Shown: positions 45,640-56,822, counted from the stretch's first letter. The stretch is 64,000 nt of DNA from Devosia aurantiaca (GCF_011058215.1 NZ_JAALFG010000003.1:1-64000); one strand, 5' to 3'. Numbers and translations are program-made. Notes: generated by a model from the sequence alone, not told the origin.

Positions 45640-46760
45640 TCAAAGAACCGTTCCGGTTGCTTCAATTAGGACCAACTCCCAACGGTCGAAGCAGAAATCC
45701 TCACGATAACGCTCCATTGAACTTGCCGCAGCACGTCCCATCTCGGCACGACGTTCATGCGCTTGCATCAGTACTCTGAGTGTCGCGGCGAGATTGTGCG
45801 CATCTTCGTTGCCGGGTGCCAGCAGCCCAGTTCGACCGGTCTCAATTAGGTCGGGAACCCCAGCGCAGCCTTCAAAGCCAACTGCCGGTAAGCCGTGCGC
45901 TAGTGCTTCTGCTAGTGCGTTCGGAAAGCCCTCCCAGCGCGCTGGGAGACAGAAGAGGTGCGCTGCTGCATATTCGCTCTCGACGTCTTTTGCGCTCCCG
46001 GTAACGACGCACGACCTCGCAGCAAAGGCCGCTCCTCGAGCATTGTTTCAAGGGCTACTCGGTCCTCGCCTTCGCCAACAATGCGGAGGTCCCAGCACTT
46101 GAACTCTTCCGCCAGTTCGCCAAATGCCTCCAGTAGCGCAGAAAAGTTCTTCTGAAAGCTCAGGCGGCCAACGGAAAGTAAAGTGTAGCGCCCCGCTGCA
46201 TTCGGCTGTGCTGGGCATGCCAGCCTAGCGGCCGAGCGAACCGGGTTTGGAGTTTCTACAATCTTGCGCCGCAAATACGGTGGGTAGAAGTTGCGATAGC
46301 GACCGAATTGTACCGTGATACGTTTGGCAAGCCTGTAGGAGAACAGCTCGATCTGCTGCTTGCGCCGGCTGCCGACGTGCTCGTACATTGTCGGAGACGT
46401 CCGCTCAGCCACGATTACAGGAATGCCTGTGGCCAGCGTTGCGAACGCGAGCATGCGGAAAGCACCGCCCTGAAATGCCACAATCACGTCTGGACGGAAA
46501 TCCTCCACCAGACGCCGAACCTTTTTCACACGTTTCACCCGCAAGCCCAAGCTAGCGCGCCGGGCAGGATTCCCCATGTCCAGCTTGAACCACTTTAGTC
46601 GTTCGTCCATCGGATAAAATGCCTGGGCGTCTTCATGATCCCAGCTGAACAACGCAACTTCGTGCCCGCGACGCACCATCTCGTTCATGATCGTAATGAT
46701 CTGCCGCTCCACGCCACCAGCCATATTGTGCATGGCGCGAGCCGAAAACATCATCCGCAT
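45640..46760 (-). CDS. GT4 glycosyltransferase (frameshifted)
   Basis: About 373 residues: MRMMFSARAMHNMAGGVERQ (glycine-rich acceptor loop), DVIVAFQGGAFRML, the C-domain LLSVGRLSFQKNFSALLEAF, and, after a shift near 46015, CVVTGSAKDVESEYAAAHLF and RWEGFPNALAEALAHGLPAVGF with the EX7E residues. It ends ELVLIEATGTVL at 45640. Retaining transferase for a cytoplasmic step in glycan assembly. Convergent with the plus-strand GT4 gene; first-read partner of the GT2 genes upstream on the minus strand. Confidence 0.85.
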
Positions 46761-46761
46761 C

Positions 46762-47714
46762 TTAGCTCTGCGCTCTCATGCGTCGCTCATGGGCGAGGCG
46801 CTTTGGGCCTGTGGCCAGAATATGCTTGGTTGCCATCAAAGGATTGACCAACCAGATGCGCAAAAATTGCAGCGCAAAACTCAAATAGTCCCGTTTGAAA
46901 TGGTAGTACCGCAAGACCGGCCAGTTGCGCGCGAGGTGATAGCGCCGGATCGAACGAAGATAGTCGGTATGTTTCTCAGCAAGCGCAATCTCGGCATCGC
47001 GATTGCGCTCGTAGCTTTTGTCGGCTCCCGTCGTGGCATGCTGCAAGAAGAGCGTCTCCTCGGTACCAATAAACCAACCTCCCGCTAGTGCCAGCCGAAT
47101 AGCCCAATCGAGGTCTTCCACCCTCCGCAGCGCCGGATCAAAGCCGCCGACCTGCTCAAACAGTGTCGTGCGAGCCATCAGCATGCCTGCCCCCGTCCCC
47201 GTGCCATAGTCCCAGCCCGCGACGGTATGATGAAACAGCATCCGATCGGCCATGGCCGGCCCATGTGGACGAATGTCTCGCGCGCCAACCGCCGGCAGGA
47301 GCTTGCGATAACCATTAGGATAAAGACGCTCCCCCCGGCATAGCAGGCAACTGGCAAACCGCCATGCTGCGCCTCGAACTCCTCGATCGCCTCAATCTGT
47401 CTGCGCACCCGTTGCGGCAGGCTTTCGTCGTCATCGTCAAAGAACACGATGAAGTCGCCACGCGCTCCGGCAAGCAAGGCATTGCGCGCTACGGAAGGAC
47501 CGCCATTTGCGGCAAGACGGATCAGCCGCGCCCGTGGCTCTGCTACAATCGCAGCCTCCACCACCGCCGCTGAATCATCGATCGAGGCATCGTCGACGAT
47601 GAGCACTTCGATCTCGGGCCAATCCTGCGCCAGCGCGCTGGCAATGGCGCGGCCGATCGTGTCCCGCGCATTGAAGCAGGTGATGCCAATGGTTACGCTC
47701 TGGTTCTGGCTCAT
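46762..47714 (-). CDS. GT2 glycosyltransferase (frameshifted)
   Basis: About 317 residues: VTIGITCFNARDTIGRAI, VLIVDDASIDDS, FFDDDDES, then, after a break in the G-run near 47335-47340 (G7 reduced to G6), GERLYPNGYRKLLPAVGARD and GMLMARTTLFEQVGGFDPALRRVEDLDWAIRLAL. Same subfamily as the genes at 5552, 47711, 48683 and 58032. Overlaps the next GT2 gene by four bases (ATGA), so the series is co-translated. Confidence 0.87.
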
Positions 47715-48686
47715 GATCCCTTGGAGGCGTCGGGCGGCCTGGTATGAAATTTGGAAAAGGCGCGATTGCCCTCAAGGTTCGGTAAGGCAAGCCGCAGCCT
47801 TTGCCAAGTCAGACGCGGATGGCACAGCGCCGCTCCCGCCATGCGCAAGGCGAACCGGAGCCGGTGCCGCGCCAGCCAGTGGTACTTGCTGATCACCCAG
47901 TTTCGGCAAAACCGATAGTGTCGCGCAGTATCGAACACGGCCCGATGCTTGTCGATCAGCATTAGCTTATAGACCAGTTCCCCCTCAAGCGATTTGTCCG
48001 AGGTCAGCGTCAGCGTCTGCGTCACCAGCGGCTCGGCGATCCCGACGAAATGCCCACCCATCAGCGCCAGCCGCACGGCGAGATCCGTGTCCTCGTTGCG
48101 CCGGAAGTCTGGGTCGAACCCACCCAGCGCCCGATAGGTTTCGGTCCGCGCCATCTGCGAGCATGTCGCCACCGCACCATACCCGTCCTCGAGCGGCTCC
48201 CCGCCAAGATCCGCCGTGCCACCGCAACCCCGTGCGGCGCCAAAACTCCCTCGCGCTGCCCCATGGTCGGTTCGATCCGTGTGCCCCCTGAAGCAGGACC
48301 TGTCGCCGCGCCGTATGGCAGATCACCGGTGCCCCATCGGCAGACTGCGCCTCGTAGTTGAGAATGCGCTCCAGCTGCCGGCGCACGCGATCGGGGGCGC
48401 TTTCGTCGTCATCGTCGAAAAAGCAGATGAACGCGCCCCGCGCTTCTCGCACAATCCGGCTCCGCGCCGAGCCAACGCCTTGGTTCGTCTCCTGCCGAAA
48501 GGCACGAATTTCCTTATGAGACGCGGCCAGGCGCTGTAAGGCGTTCCAGGTTCCGTCCGTGGAACCATCGTCCACGATCACGATCTCAATGCCAGGCCAA
48601 TCCTGACGCAGTGCACTGCTCACCGCACGTTCAATGCTGTTTTCAGCCTGGTAGGCGGTGGCGCCGATTGTGATGAGCGGCGTCAT
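47711..48686 (-). CDS. GT2 glycosyltransferase (two frameshifts)
   Basis: About 325 residues: LITIGATAYQAENSIERAV, IVIVDDGSTDGT, CFFDDDDES; breaks lie near 48283-48287 (G6 to G5; restored LLQGTRIEPTMGQREGVL) and near 48205 (G5 to G4; restored AGEPLEDGYGAVAT), then SQMARTETYRALGGFDPDFRRNEDTDLAVRLAL. Overlaps both GT2 neighbours with ATGA junctions. Probably one of several transferases that build the repeat unit. Confidence 0.85.
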
Positions 48687-49596
48687 GGCGCCCGTCCAGC
48701 TCGCCGCTTAAAATAGGCCGGCATCAGTTGCGGCGCTAGCGCATAAGCCAGTGCCCGGTAAAAGCCGCGCCTAAAATTGCACTTTTGCTGCCCCAAAAAT
48801 CAGACCTCGCAAACATTCGCGACGCTTGGTAGAGGCCACGCTGCTTGAGATAGGCATGGTGCTTGTCGCGCAGCAGCAAAGCATAATGCAACGGCTTGGA
48901 GCCAGATTTGTCGACGCGCTGCGTCAGGTATTGAGTGATCAATGGGCGGTTAACAGAAATAAAATGAGCCCCGACTAGAGCGGCGCGTATAGCATAATCT
49001 TGCTCCTCGAACCTTCTAAACTTTTCGTCGAAGCGCCCGACCGCCTCAAATGTTGTCCGACGCGCCATCATGGTTCCGCTGCCCATGAGTCCAAACACGA
49101 ATTGTTCTCCGCAGTCTGGCAGACCGAGAACATGATCAGCAACGGCCGGCCCAAAAGGCTCTGGTGAAGCGTTCCCAATTGCTGATTTGACGTGGACGGG
49201 CGAATTCTCGCCTTTTATGACCAGACGTTCGGAATAGCAAAACACCAATCGCGCTCCGCTTGCTGCTTCGTAAAGTAACGTGCGTTCAACCTGCGCACGA
49301 ATTCTGTCGACCATCGCCACATCGTCGTCATCGAGGAAAGCGACAAAGCATCCCGATGCGTTTGCGATAATGGTGTTTCTAGATGCTGCTACTCCCTTGT
49401 TGGTGCTATGCCGAACAAGTTTAATGCGGCTATCCATAGCCGCCAACGCACGCAAGGTATCCCAGCTTCCATCGGTCGATTGGTCGTCTACAACAACTAT
49501 CTCAAGATCAGACCACTCTTGATGTTGGGCACTATTTATAGCCCTCAATATAGTATTTTCTGAGTTATAGGAAGTTATTCCCAGTGTAACAATCAT
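48683..49596 (-). CDS. GT2 glycosyltransferase (frameshifted near C-terminus)
   Basis: About 304 residues: VTLGITSYNSENTILRAI, IVVVDDQSTDGSW, AFLDDDDV, RFEEQDYAIRAAL. The apparent stop at 48736 follows a lost A in an A4 run (48783-48786 on the plus strand); restored, the C-terminus reads NFRRGFYRALAYALAPQLMP and stops in an ATGA overlap with the next GT2 gene. Base composition is lower in GC than the other GT2 genes, and an AT-rich spacer lies upstream, so its origin may differ. Confidence 0.85.
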
Positions 49597-50110
49597 GATT
49601 AATTGTTCATCAATTGAAAGAGTAAGAATTCATAATTTAATAGGCCATTTCTGTGTGATCAGATTGTTTTTATTATTGGTATACCAGAGATCCTTGTAGT
49701 CTCTATAAGATGAAGTTTTGTTCCTATATGCAGTGCAGAATAATTATAGAAAGTAAAACTGCTCCAATTGATCTAGAGGAATGGAATATTCAGACGAATT
49801 GATATGAATTCATAGTCTAAAATTGAAGTGTTTTGGAGATGTTGTGCTTTTTAATTTTTCTAAAAAGCGGGTTCTTAGGTGGGGGAATCGGGGGATCTCC
49901 TAGCGCTACAGAAGAAAGATCCAACTTAGCTTGAGACATCTAGCGTAGTCGCGAAGCAAGTGCGCTGGGCCAGGCTGCAAAGGCGTATGATCAGAGGGCG
50001 CGGGCTCTTAAATGCGCGATTGGCCCATGTAACGTGGTCCATCAGCGACCTTTAGCTTTCGCCACGTAAGCCAAGCAGTGGGAGGTGCTGTGGCGACTAG
50101 CGGAGCAGCC
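49597..50110. other. AT-rich noncoding spacer
   Basis: No convincing frame. 49600-49860 is markedly AT-rich for this genome, with runs such as TTTTTATTATTGG and AATTTAATAGG; 49880-50110 returns to average composition. It should hold the promoter of the minus-strand GT2/GT4 series. It may also be residue of acquired DNA. Confidence 0.6.
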
Positions 50111-51871
50111 TCAGTTAATGTGTTGTTCAAGCTCGGCCCAAGTCCCGCGTCGAGCTATCCGGCCTTTGTCGAGAACAAAATTTGGTCGCATGACATGACT
50201 GTGGTCAAGCGATGCGCGATCATAATTACAGTTTTTTGCGACCGAATTCCTGCGACCGCATCCATGACAGATCGCTCTGTTGAATGATCCAGCGCGCTTG
50301 TGGCTTCATCAAGCACGAGCACGTCTGGATCGTGGTAGAGCGCCCGAGCAATCCCTATCCGCTGACGTTGCCCGCCGGAAAGGCGGACCCCGCGATCTCC
50401 TACTTCCGTCTCGTATTTACGCGGCAGATCCGCGACGATGAACTCATGCAGGTTCGCCAAGCGGGCGGCATGTTCAACGGCAGCCATGTCAATTTTGTCG
50501 GGCGCTATGCCCAGAGCAATGTTTGCAGCAATGGTTTCGTCTGACAAGAAAATCTGCTGCGGCACATAACCGATCGAGCGCTGCCACGAGCGGACATTAT
50601 CCGGGGTTATCGGAACGCCGTCCACCATTACCGTGCCACTCTTTGCCTCCAGCAGTCCCAAGATTAGGTCGACGAGAGTGGATTTACCCGCGCCTGTCGC
50701 GCCGACCAACCCCACGGTAGAATGTGCCGCAATGCTCAGCGAAATGTCGGTCAGCGCCTGCCGTTCGAGGCTAGGATAGGCAAAGCTGACTCCCTTAAGA
50801 GTTATCTCTCGCTTGAGGGGGAGAGTCGGCACTGGCTTAAGATCGTTGGTGTTTTGGGTATCGACCAGATCGTTACAGAGTGCATCTAGCGCTGGTCCCC
50901 CAAAGCGCAGTGAGACTATCGCTTGGTACAGCCCCTGGATCGCCGGAAGCAGTCGCAGACCGGCAAAGGCGTAAACGGCCATCGTCGGTAAGGCTGGTGA
51001 AATCTCCTTCTGCACGAAAAAGTAAGACAATGATTACAGCCAGCACGCCACCGATGCCTATGAGCTCCAGCATATGGCGCGGAACCTCGCGCACGAGGTT
51101 GAGCCTGCTGAGAAGTTTTGAGGATTGCAATGACGCTTTCTCGAAGCGCCTCAAATAACCGCGTTCCAATCCTCCGACTTTGACCTCTTTGACTCCCGCG
51201 AGCACTTCCTGAGCGATACGATACCGCTCCCGATTAGCGGCGATCCGCTCTGTGCCGATGACGCCGAGATAGCCACGAACGGCGAAATAGACCAATCCAT
51301 AAGCCCCGACGATCCCCACTAACGCAATTGCCGCTACGGTCGGATCAACGATCACTACAACTGCGATAAGAAAACTGGAGACAATGACCTTGGAAACAAA
51401 TTGCAGGGCCGGGATCAAACTGCCGTTAATGACCTGTTCCACCTCGGATAAGACGGTCTTGCCCATATCGGCGGTGTGCCGGTTTAGAAAGAAGGTATAG
51501 GGACGTCTAAGATACGATCCGAGCAGCCGAACGCTTAGCCCGTGGCTGCGAGAATAGGCATAGCGCAATAGCCCATAGCTGGTGAAGGCAGTAAATACCG
51601 TACGCAGCACGATGACAGCGAAGACGCCAAGCGAAAGGAAAATAAAGAACGTGTTGAGGTTGGTAAAACCTAACGTCTTATAGGCAGCATTGAGCCAGGT
51701 ATTACTGTACACGAGGCTTGAATCCGATAGCACCGCAATCAGTGGAAAAATTGACGCAACCCCGGCCATTTCCACCACGCCCAACACCAGCATCATGGCT
51801 AGCAGCAACAGTGCTTGACGTTGTTCGCGCGGTTTAAGCAAGGCGCGCAATTTTTGGAACGTATCCAGCAA
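50111..51871 (-). CDS. PglK-like lipid-linked oligosaccharide flippase, ABC type (two frameshifts)
   Basis: About 585 residues with fused membrane and ATPase parts. N-terminus MLDTFQKLRALLKPREQRQ and the first TM (LVLGVVEMAGVASIFPLIAVLS) closely follow the PglK pattern. The frame changes near 51025 (a T-run one base too long; VLLF-VQKEISPALP) and near 50165 (one T missing; restored ILFLDKGRIARRGTWAELEQ). ATPase: [55 protein letters not shown]. Likely moves the finished lipid-linked repeat unit to the periplasm; no Wzx is present. Confidence 0.85.
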
Positions 51872-52058
51872 GACACTGTCTCGGCTTCTGTGGAGGGTGG
51901 CGCCTTCATATGCCGCTCGCTACGGTGGCACAAGCGTTGGCACGTCTGGTCAAAGAGATTGCAGGTTGCGGCCGCGCATCATTGCTCGGTGTGAATGTTA
52001 GTGCATTCTGGCGACATACGGCTGCGGTAGGACCAACATGGCGGAAGGCAGGATATAA

Positions 52059-53168
52059 GTGAGCGCTTGGATTTACTGGGTCCCGTTTGTTGCCTTTGCG
52101 GCACTTTCGTTCGCACCGCAACGGTTCCACCGGGCCTGGTTTTCGGCTGCTGCCATCGTCCTCATCGTTTATGTAGGCCTGCGCCACGAGGTTGGTGCCG
52201 ATTGGGGCGCCTATATCGCGATGATTGAGCGTGCCGGAACAAACGGACTTACTTATAGCCTCAGAGACACCGATCCCGGCTATGCGATGCTCAACTGGCT
52301 GGGCGCCAATGGCCTTGGCGGCATCTATTTCGTCAACCTCGTATGTGCAACTCTCTCCGTCATTCCTTTAGTCATTTTTTGCGCCACAAGGAAAAATCCC
52401 GCACTCGCACTGTTGGTCGCGGTACCGTACCTGATTACTGTGGTCTATATGGGGTATACGCGTCAGGGCGTAGCCGTAGGCTTCGGCATGCTGGCAATCC
52501 TAGCCGTTGAGCGCCAGCGGATAGTCTGGTTCTTATGCGCGGTGACCGTCGCGGCCCTTTTTCACAAGGCTGCTGTCTGCCTGTTCGTGTTTTCGCCGGC
52601 CTTGTTCGCCGGCCGCCTGGATCGGCCATATCTGGCCCGGGCCATGGGCATCGCCCTTTATGCCCTCGTGCTCACCATGGTTTTGCTTGGCTATGAGGCT
52701 GCGTTCTTAAGCCAAGAGTACATCTTGGCCACAGGGGATGCCCCTGGGCCAGGCGTGGCGGAAGCCGGCTTGCGCTCCGAAGGAGCGATTGTGCGGCTTG
52801 CGCAGGCGGTCGTAGCAGTGGCTGCTTTCATCCTCATTGCCTGGCGCACGCGGCTTAAGCCCGCCGAGCTGTGGCTCTGGTCCATCGTCTCCTTCGCCAT
52901 CCTCGCCCTGTTCGTCCTTGCCTTTTACCGGTCCACCTTAGCAGACAGAACCGCGCTGTTCTTTCTCCCGCTGCAGCTCTACGCTTTTGCCACCCTGCCA
53001 AGCCTTTTCCGGCGTCCGCTTGCTCTGTTCGCGCAGATTGCGATCATTTCCTGCTTCGCCGCCTCGTACTGGGTATGGCTTACTTATGGCAGCGATGCCG
53101 ACAAATGGATCCCTTACAACTCGGCGATGGGGCAACCTGTGCTTGTCGCTCGGGAAAGTTCCCAATAA
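52059..53168 (+). CDS. EpsG-like polysaccharide polymerase (Wzy type)
   Basis: 369 residues with ~10 hydrophobic segments. Early GLRHEVGADWGAYIAMIE and the MGYTRQGVAVGFGMLAIL stretch are hallmarks of the EpsG family, and FHKAAVCLFVFSP lies in a typical position. These proteins polymerise repeat units at the periplasmic face. GTG at 52059. First gene of a plus-strand set with the GT4 and the initiating transferase. Confidence 0.85.
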   Translation: MSAWIYWVPFVAFAALSFAPQRFHRAWFSAAAIVLIVYVGLRHEVGADWGAYIAMIERAGTNGLTYSLRDTDPGYAMLNWLGANGLGGIYFVNLVCATLSVIPLVIFCATRKNPALALLVAVPYLITVVYMGYTRQGVAVGFGMLAILAVERQRIVWFLCAVTVAALFHKAAVCLFVFSPALFAGRLDRPYLARAMGIALYALVLTMVLLGYEAAFLSQEYILATGDAPGPGVAEAGLRSEGAIVRLAQAVVAVAAFILIAWRTRLKPAELWLWSIVSFAILALFVLAFYRSTLADRTALFFLPLQLYAFATLPSLFRRPLALFAQIAIISCFAASYWVWLTYGSDADKWIPYNSAMGQPVLVARESSQ

Positions 53169-53210
53169 TGCTAGCGGTCTTCTAACTAACTCTGCCAGGA
53201 TGCTACACTT

Positions 53211-54338
53211 TTGATTCCTCGTCGCTTCGCGATCCTGAGCAATAACGCGTTCTCACTGCTCAATTTTCGCGGCCCCCTGCTCGCTGAAATTGCTTCACGT
53301 GGTCACAAGGTCTTCGCCCTCGCTCCGGATATCACTCCCGCAATGAAATCTGAATTGCGGGCATTGGGCGCCGAGCCTGTAGAAGCAAATATATCGCGAA
53401 CCGGCCTAAACCCCATTCGAGACATCCGAGATATGCTCAGGCTTGCGCGCATTTTGTCTGATCTCAGACTTGATGCCGTCCTGAGTTTTGCAATAAAACC
53501 CGTGATATACGGAACCTTCGCCGCCCGCATGGTAGCAGTGCCGCACCGCTACGCGCTGATTGCCGGCTTGGGTTATGCTTTCGGCGTCGAAAAAGGTTTC
53601 GGCCTTAAGCGTCGGATCGTACATCAGACGGCTAAAGCGCTATACAAATTGGCTCTGGCGCAGGTCAGTTCCACATTTATGCAGAACCCTGACGATGTGG
53701 AAGACTTCGTGCGCTTAAGAATTTTGCCTCGAGGCAAGATGGTGTTGGTCGACGGTACAGGCGTTGATCTAGAAGCTTGGCCTATGCTTGCACCTCGGAC
53801 CGACCGTGTCACTTTTCTCCTTGCCGCTCGGTTGCTTTCGGAGAAGGGTGTGCGCGATTACGTCAATGCGGCTCGTTTGGTGAAGGCGAAATTTCCAACA
53901 GTCCATTTTTTGCTTTTAGGGAGCCTCGACACCAATCCGGACGGGATATCCCGGTCGGAGGTTGACCGCTGGGTTGGGGAGGGATTGGTGGAGTGGCCGG
54001 GGCACGTTGATGTTCGACCTTGGCTTGCACAGTCCAGCGTCTTCGTCTTGCCATCCTACTACCGTGAGGGCATTCCACGATCGATCCAGGAGGCGCTGGC
54101 AAGCGGACGGCCTGTAATTACGGCGGATACTCCTGGCTGTCGAGAAACTGTTTTGAACGGAATCAATGGCTTTCTTATTCCACCGCGCGCGCCCGAAGAT
54201 CTGGCAGCGGCGATGCAGCGCTTTATCGACAACACCGACCTTATCGTTGACATGGGCCAACAGAGTCGACTAATCGCGCAGTCACGATTTGACGTGCACC
54301 AGATCAATGCGCGAATGATCGAAGTGATGGGGCTTTAA
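53211..54338 (+). CDS. GT4 glycosyltransferase
   Basis: 375 residues, intact GT-B enzyme: AILSNNAFSLLNFRGPLLAE, AVLSFAIKPVIYGTFAARM, then VTFLLAARLLSEKGVRDYVNAARLV and the EX7E region REGIPRSIQEALASGRPVITAD with GCRETV. It resembles PglA/PimB-like transferases that add the second sugar to an undecaprenyl-diphosphate primer. TTG start at 53211; 42 bp after the polymerase gene. Confidence 0.9.
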   Translation: MIPRRFAILSNNAFSLLNFRGPLLAEIASRGHKVFALAPDITPAMKSELRALGAEPVEANISRTGLNPIRDIRDMLRLARILSDLRLDAVLSFAIKPVIYGTFAARMVAVPHRYALIAGLGYAFGVEKGFGLKRRIVHQTAKALYKLALAQVSSTFMQNPDDVEDFVRLRILPRGKMVLVDGTGVDLEAWPMLAPRTDRVTFLLAARLLSEKGVRDYVNAARLVKAKFPTVHFLLLGSLDTNPDGISRSEVDRWVGEGLVEWPGHVDVRPWLAQSSVFVLPSYYREGIPRSIQEALASGRPVITADTPGCRETVLNGINGFLIPPRAPEDLAAAMQRFIDNTDLIVDMGQQSRLIAQSRFDVHQINARMIEVMGL

Positions 54339-54362
54339 AATATCTCCCCGTAGGAGCAGTGG

Positions 54363-55673
54363 ATGCCGCCAAAGCGCTCCCGGAGAACGCCCCCTGATTA
54401 TCCAGCCCGCAATCTGTCCTATGTGACAAAGTTAGGCGGACGAACCCGAAAATATAAATTTTTCCGGCAACTCAGGACCTTTCGCATTCCGGTCCTGTTC
54501 GCAATCCTGCTGCAGGCGCTTGTATACTACTCGGTGTTTTCACGCCCTGGTCGAAGTGACTGGAATAACTTCGCTCTTGCGGTGGGAGTTATCGCTCTTG
54601 TTCCAATAATTTCCGCGGCCGTTTTGACGGCTCTCCGTCGTCACGAAGCGCCGGTCGTTATTTCCACATTGGTCTGCACCGCTTTGTTCAGCGTGGCGGT
54701 CAGTGCGTTATCTGCCCTAAGAGTTCCGGTGAGCTATCAAGGGCTGGCGTTATGCTTACCGATAGCCATAATTCTGACAGCTTACGCTAATGTGCGACGT
54801 CACCGTCAGGTTGATGATAATGTCGCGCTGGCGCCGTTCACGCGTGCCGAAGAAATATCACAAGAACTGCACGGCGTTCCAATTCTGCCGGGGCCGGAAG
54901 CTGAGCTAGAAGGCACAGAGGTCCTGCTGATAGACCCTCTGGAGCACCACAGCCACGTTTGGTCAAGGCTTCTTGCCGACTGCTACTTGGGTGGCGTCGA
55001 GGTTATGTCTTGGACGCGCTATTTGGAAGAGAAGCGAGGTAGACTTGATGTAACGAGCTTCGACACCACGCATCTTTCCTATAGTCCAAGTCAGCTAATC
55101 TATGCGCGGATGAAGCGTTTCCTCGACCTTGGTGGTGCTTTTGTTACGCTTCCGCTGACTGTGCCTATCGCTCTAGCCGTTGCCGCGTACATATTTTTGC
55201 GTGACGGCGGCCCAGTCATCTTCGTGCAGATTAGGCGAGGATATGGCGGGCGTCGTTTCCGCATGTATAAGTTCCGAACCATGTACAAGGGTACGGGCGG
55301 TGGCTCGACAGCTGTTGGCGATAGTCGGATTATTCCAGGATGCAAGTTAATCCGGAAGCTGCGCTTCGATGAGCTTCCGCAAATAATGAACATTATTAAC
55401 GGCGACATGAGTCTAATTGGTCCTCGTCCCGTGGCCGAATATGTCGCCAGAAGTAGCGAAGCAGCTGAGCCAAAATACGCACTTCGTACGCTTGTTCTTC
55501 CGGGGATCACTGGATGGGCACAAGTCAGTTCCGGCTATGCGGCAAATACGAGGGAAGAGATCGAGAAGTTATCTTATGACCTCTACTATATAAAACACCT
55601 CTCCCTCGATTTAGATTTGTTGGTGCTGTTTAAGACTATAAGAACCGTCCTACTAGGCCATGGGGCAAGATAG
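54363..55673 (+). CDS. Initiating undecaprenyl-phosphate sugar-phosphate transferase
   Basis: 436 residues: four N-terminal TM segments (from FRIPVLFAILLQALVYYSVF), a central CoA-binding-like region, and the C-terminal bacterial sugar transferase domain: KRFLDLGGAFVTLPLTVPIA reentrant helix, VIFVQIRRGYGGRRFRMYKFRTM, LRFDELPQIMNIINGDMSLI, GPRPV and PGITGWAQV. This polyprenol-phosphate hexose-1-phosphate transferase starts repeat-unit synthesis. 24 bp after the GT4 gene; end of the polysaccharide cluster. Confidence 0.93.
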   Translation: MPPKRSRRTPPDYPARNLSYVTKLGGRTRKYKFFRQLRTFRIPVLFAILLQALVYYSVFSRPGRSDWNNFALAVGVIALVPIISAAVLTALRRHEAPVVISTLVCTALFSVAVSALSALRVPVSYQGLALCLPIAIILTAYANVRRHRQVDDNVALAPFTRAEEISQELHGVPILPGPEAELEGTEVLLIDPLEHHSHVWSRLLADCYLGGVEVMSWTRYLEEKRGRLDVTSFDTTHLSYSPSQLIYARMKRFLDLGGAFVTLPLTVPIALAVAAYIFLRDGGPVIFVQIRRGYGGRRFRMYKFRTMYKGTGGGSTAVGDSRIIPGCKLIRKLRFDELPQIMNIINGDMSLIGPRPVAEYVARSSEAAEPKYALRTLVLPGITGWAQVSSGYAANTREEIEKLSYDLYYIKHLSLDLDLLVLFKTIRTVLLGHGAR

Positions 55674-55801
55674 AACCGATTTAAGTTATAACATCAGTTC
55701 GTTGGCATTGTTTCAGTCACTTCGCGACCACGCATAAGACGTTCGGGCAAGCATCCCGCATGAATGTTCAGGCCTCGCGTATTCTTCCAGGAGCAGGCTA
55801 A

Positions 55802-56806
55802 TTAGGTCGAAACCCCTGTAGAACGGTTGATCACGCTGGTCATATATTGTTTGGCTGCCTGCATGATTCCGCTCCCGGTGGGGGTCAGCCGTCCATGCTC
55901 TTCTACGACGCTTAGCCCCGCGAAGAAGTTGGCAGCATCCTCGGATTGTGCGGCTAACGCAAAATCACGTTCCTTTTCTGTCAGGACTTCCGAGGCCAGC
56001 AATTTCGACAACGCCCAGTGCATTCGCGCCGAAACAAAGGTCGCGTGATAAATTCCTTCCATAGGCCGAGGGTCGACGCGAAGCGGTGACGCATACAGCT
56101 CGTCGTCGTCGTTTTCTGTTAATGCCTCTTCCACCGTCAGCCCGAAAAGGAGAGTATGCGCTGCTTCATGCGCGACCACTTCCATGACCTGGATTTCGGT
56201 ATCGTGGAATGCAGGATTTAGGAACAGCGCACCCCAAAGCTGGTAGCTCGAGCCTCCGTCAAATACATATTCCGCGTCGGCCTCGCCAACCGCCAAGACG
56301 ATCTCGGACAAGAGTCCGCGAATTTCCGCAATCATCTCGGGCAAGACAGGTTCGAAACGATCGAGTGTTGCAACGAGCTTTTGCTTGAATTGTGCAGCCA
56401 TCTCGTCGGGCGGCTGAAGAAAGCTGAAATTGACCGTCGGGTCCGTCGACATGCCACGTCGGTAAAGCTCTGCCTGGCCTGAAGTCCATTCGTCTTCTAT
56501 TGCATGGACCTGAAGCCCTGACGATACTGGTTGTTCGCTAACGAGACGATCAAACAAGTGCCCGGCTTGGGTGTGGTCATCATCATCGATGGCGTCCACC
56601 AACTGATAGTAAAGACCGAAGAGCGTCGCCCCATACCGGGTAACCGAAATATTCTCTACAAGACGGTTCAGTGAAACGGCATCGAAGTCGATCTGTCCCA
56701 AGCACTGCTGGCTAATATAATGAAGGCTTTGTGCCAAGCTGACATGCATAGCACGATCCAGCGCATTTGCCCGCGTTCCGGACGGCTCGAACTGAAATTT
56801 CATCAT
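55802..56806 (-). CDS. HEXXH-motif protein, putative peptide-modifying enzyme
   Basis: 334 residues. The mid-protein motif EVVAHEAAHTLLFG (His213-Glu214-x-x-His217) is a metal-binding HEXXH, preceded by SSYQLWGALFLNPAFHD. Arrangement and length match the 'HEXXH motif-containing putative peptide modification protein' group known from ribosomal-peptide clusters, where members are proposed to oxidise or hydroxylate precursors; the alternative is a zinc peptidase. It lies 63 bp downstream of the small Lys/Gly peptide gene on the same strand, so one transcript should carry both. ATG at 56806 or 56803. No signal peptide or TM: cytosolic. Confidence 0.7.
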   Translation of the reverse strand: MMKFQFEPSGTRANALDRAMHVSLAQSLHYISQQCLGQIDFDAVSLNRLVENISVTRYGATLFGLYYQLVDAIDDDDHTQAGHLFDRLVSEQPVSSGLQVHAIEDEWTSGQAELYRRGMSTDPTVNFSFLQPPDEMAAQFKQKLVATLDRFEPVLPEMIAEIRGLLSEIVLAVGEADAEYVFDGGSSYQLWGALFLNPAFHDTEIQVMEVVAHEAAHTLLFGLTVEEALTENDDDELYASPLRVDPRPMEGIYHATFVSARMHWALSKLLASEVLTEKERDFALAAQSEDAANFFAGLSVVEEHGRLTPTGSGIMQAAKQYMTSVINRSTGVST

Positions 56807-56822
56807 TGAAACCTGAAGAATT

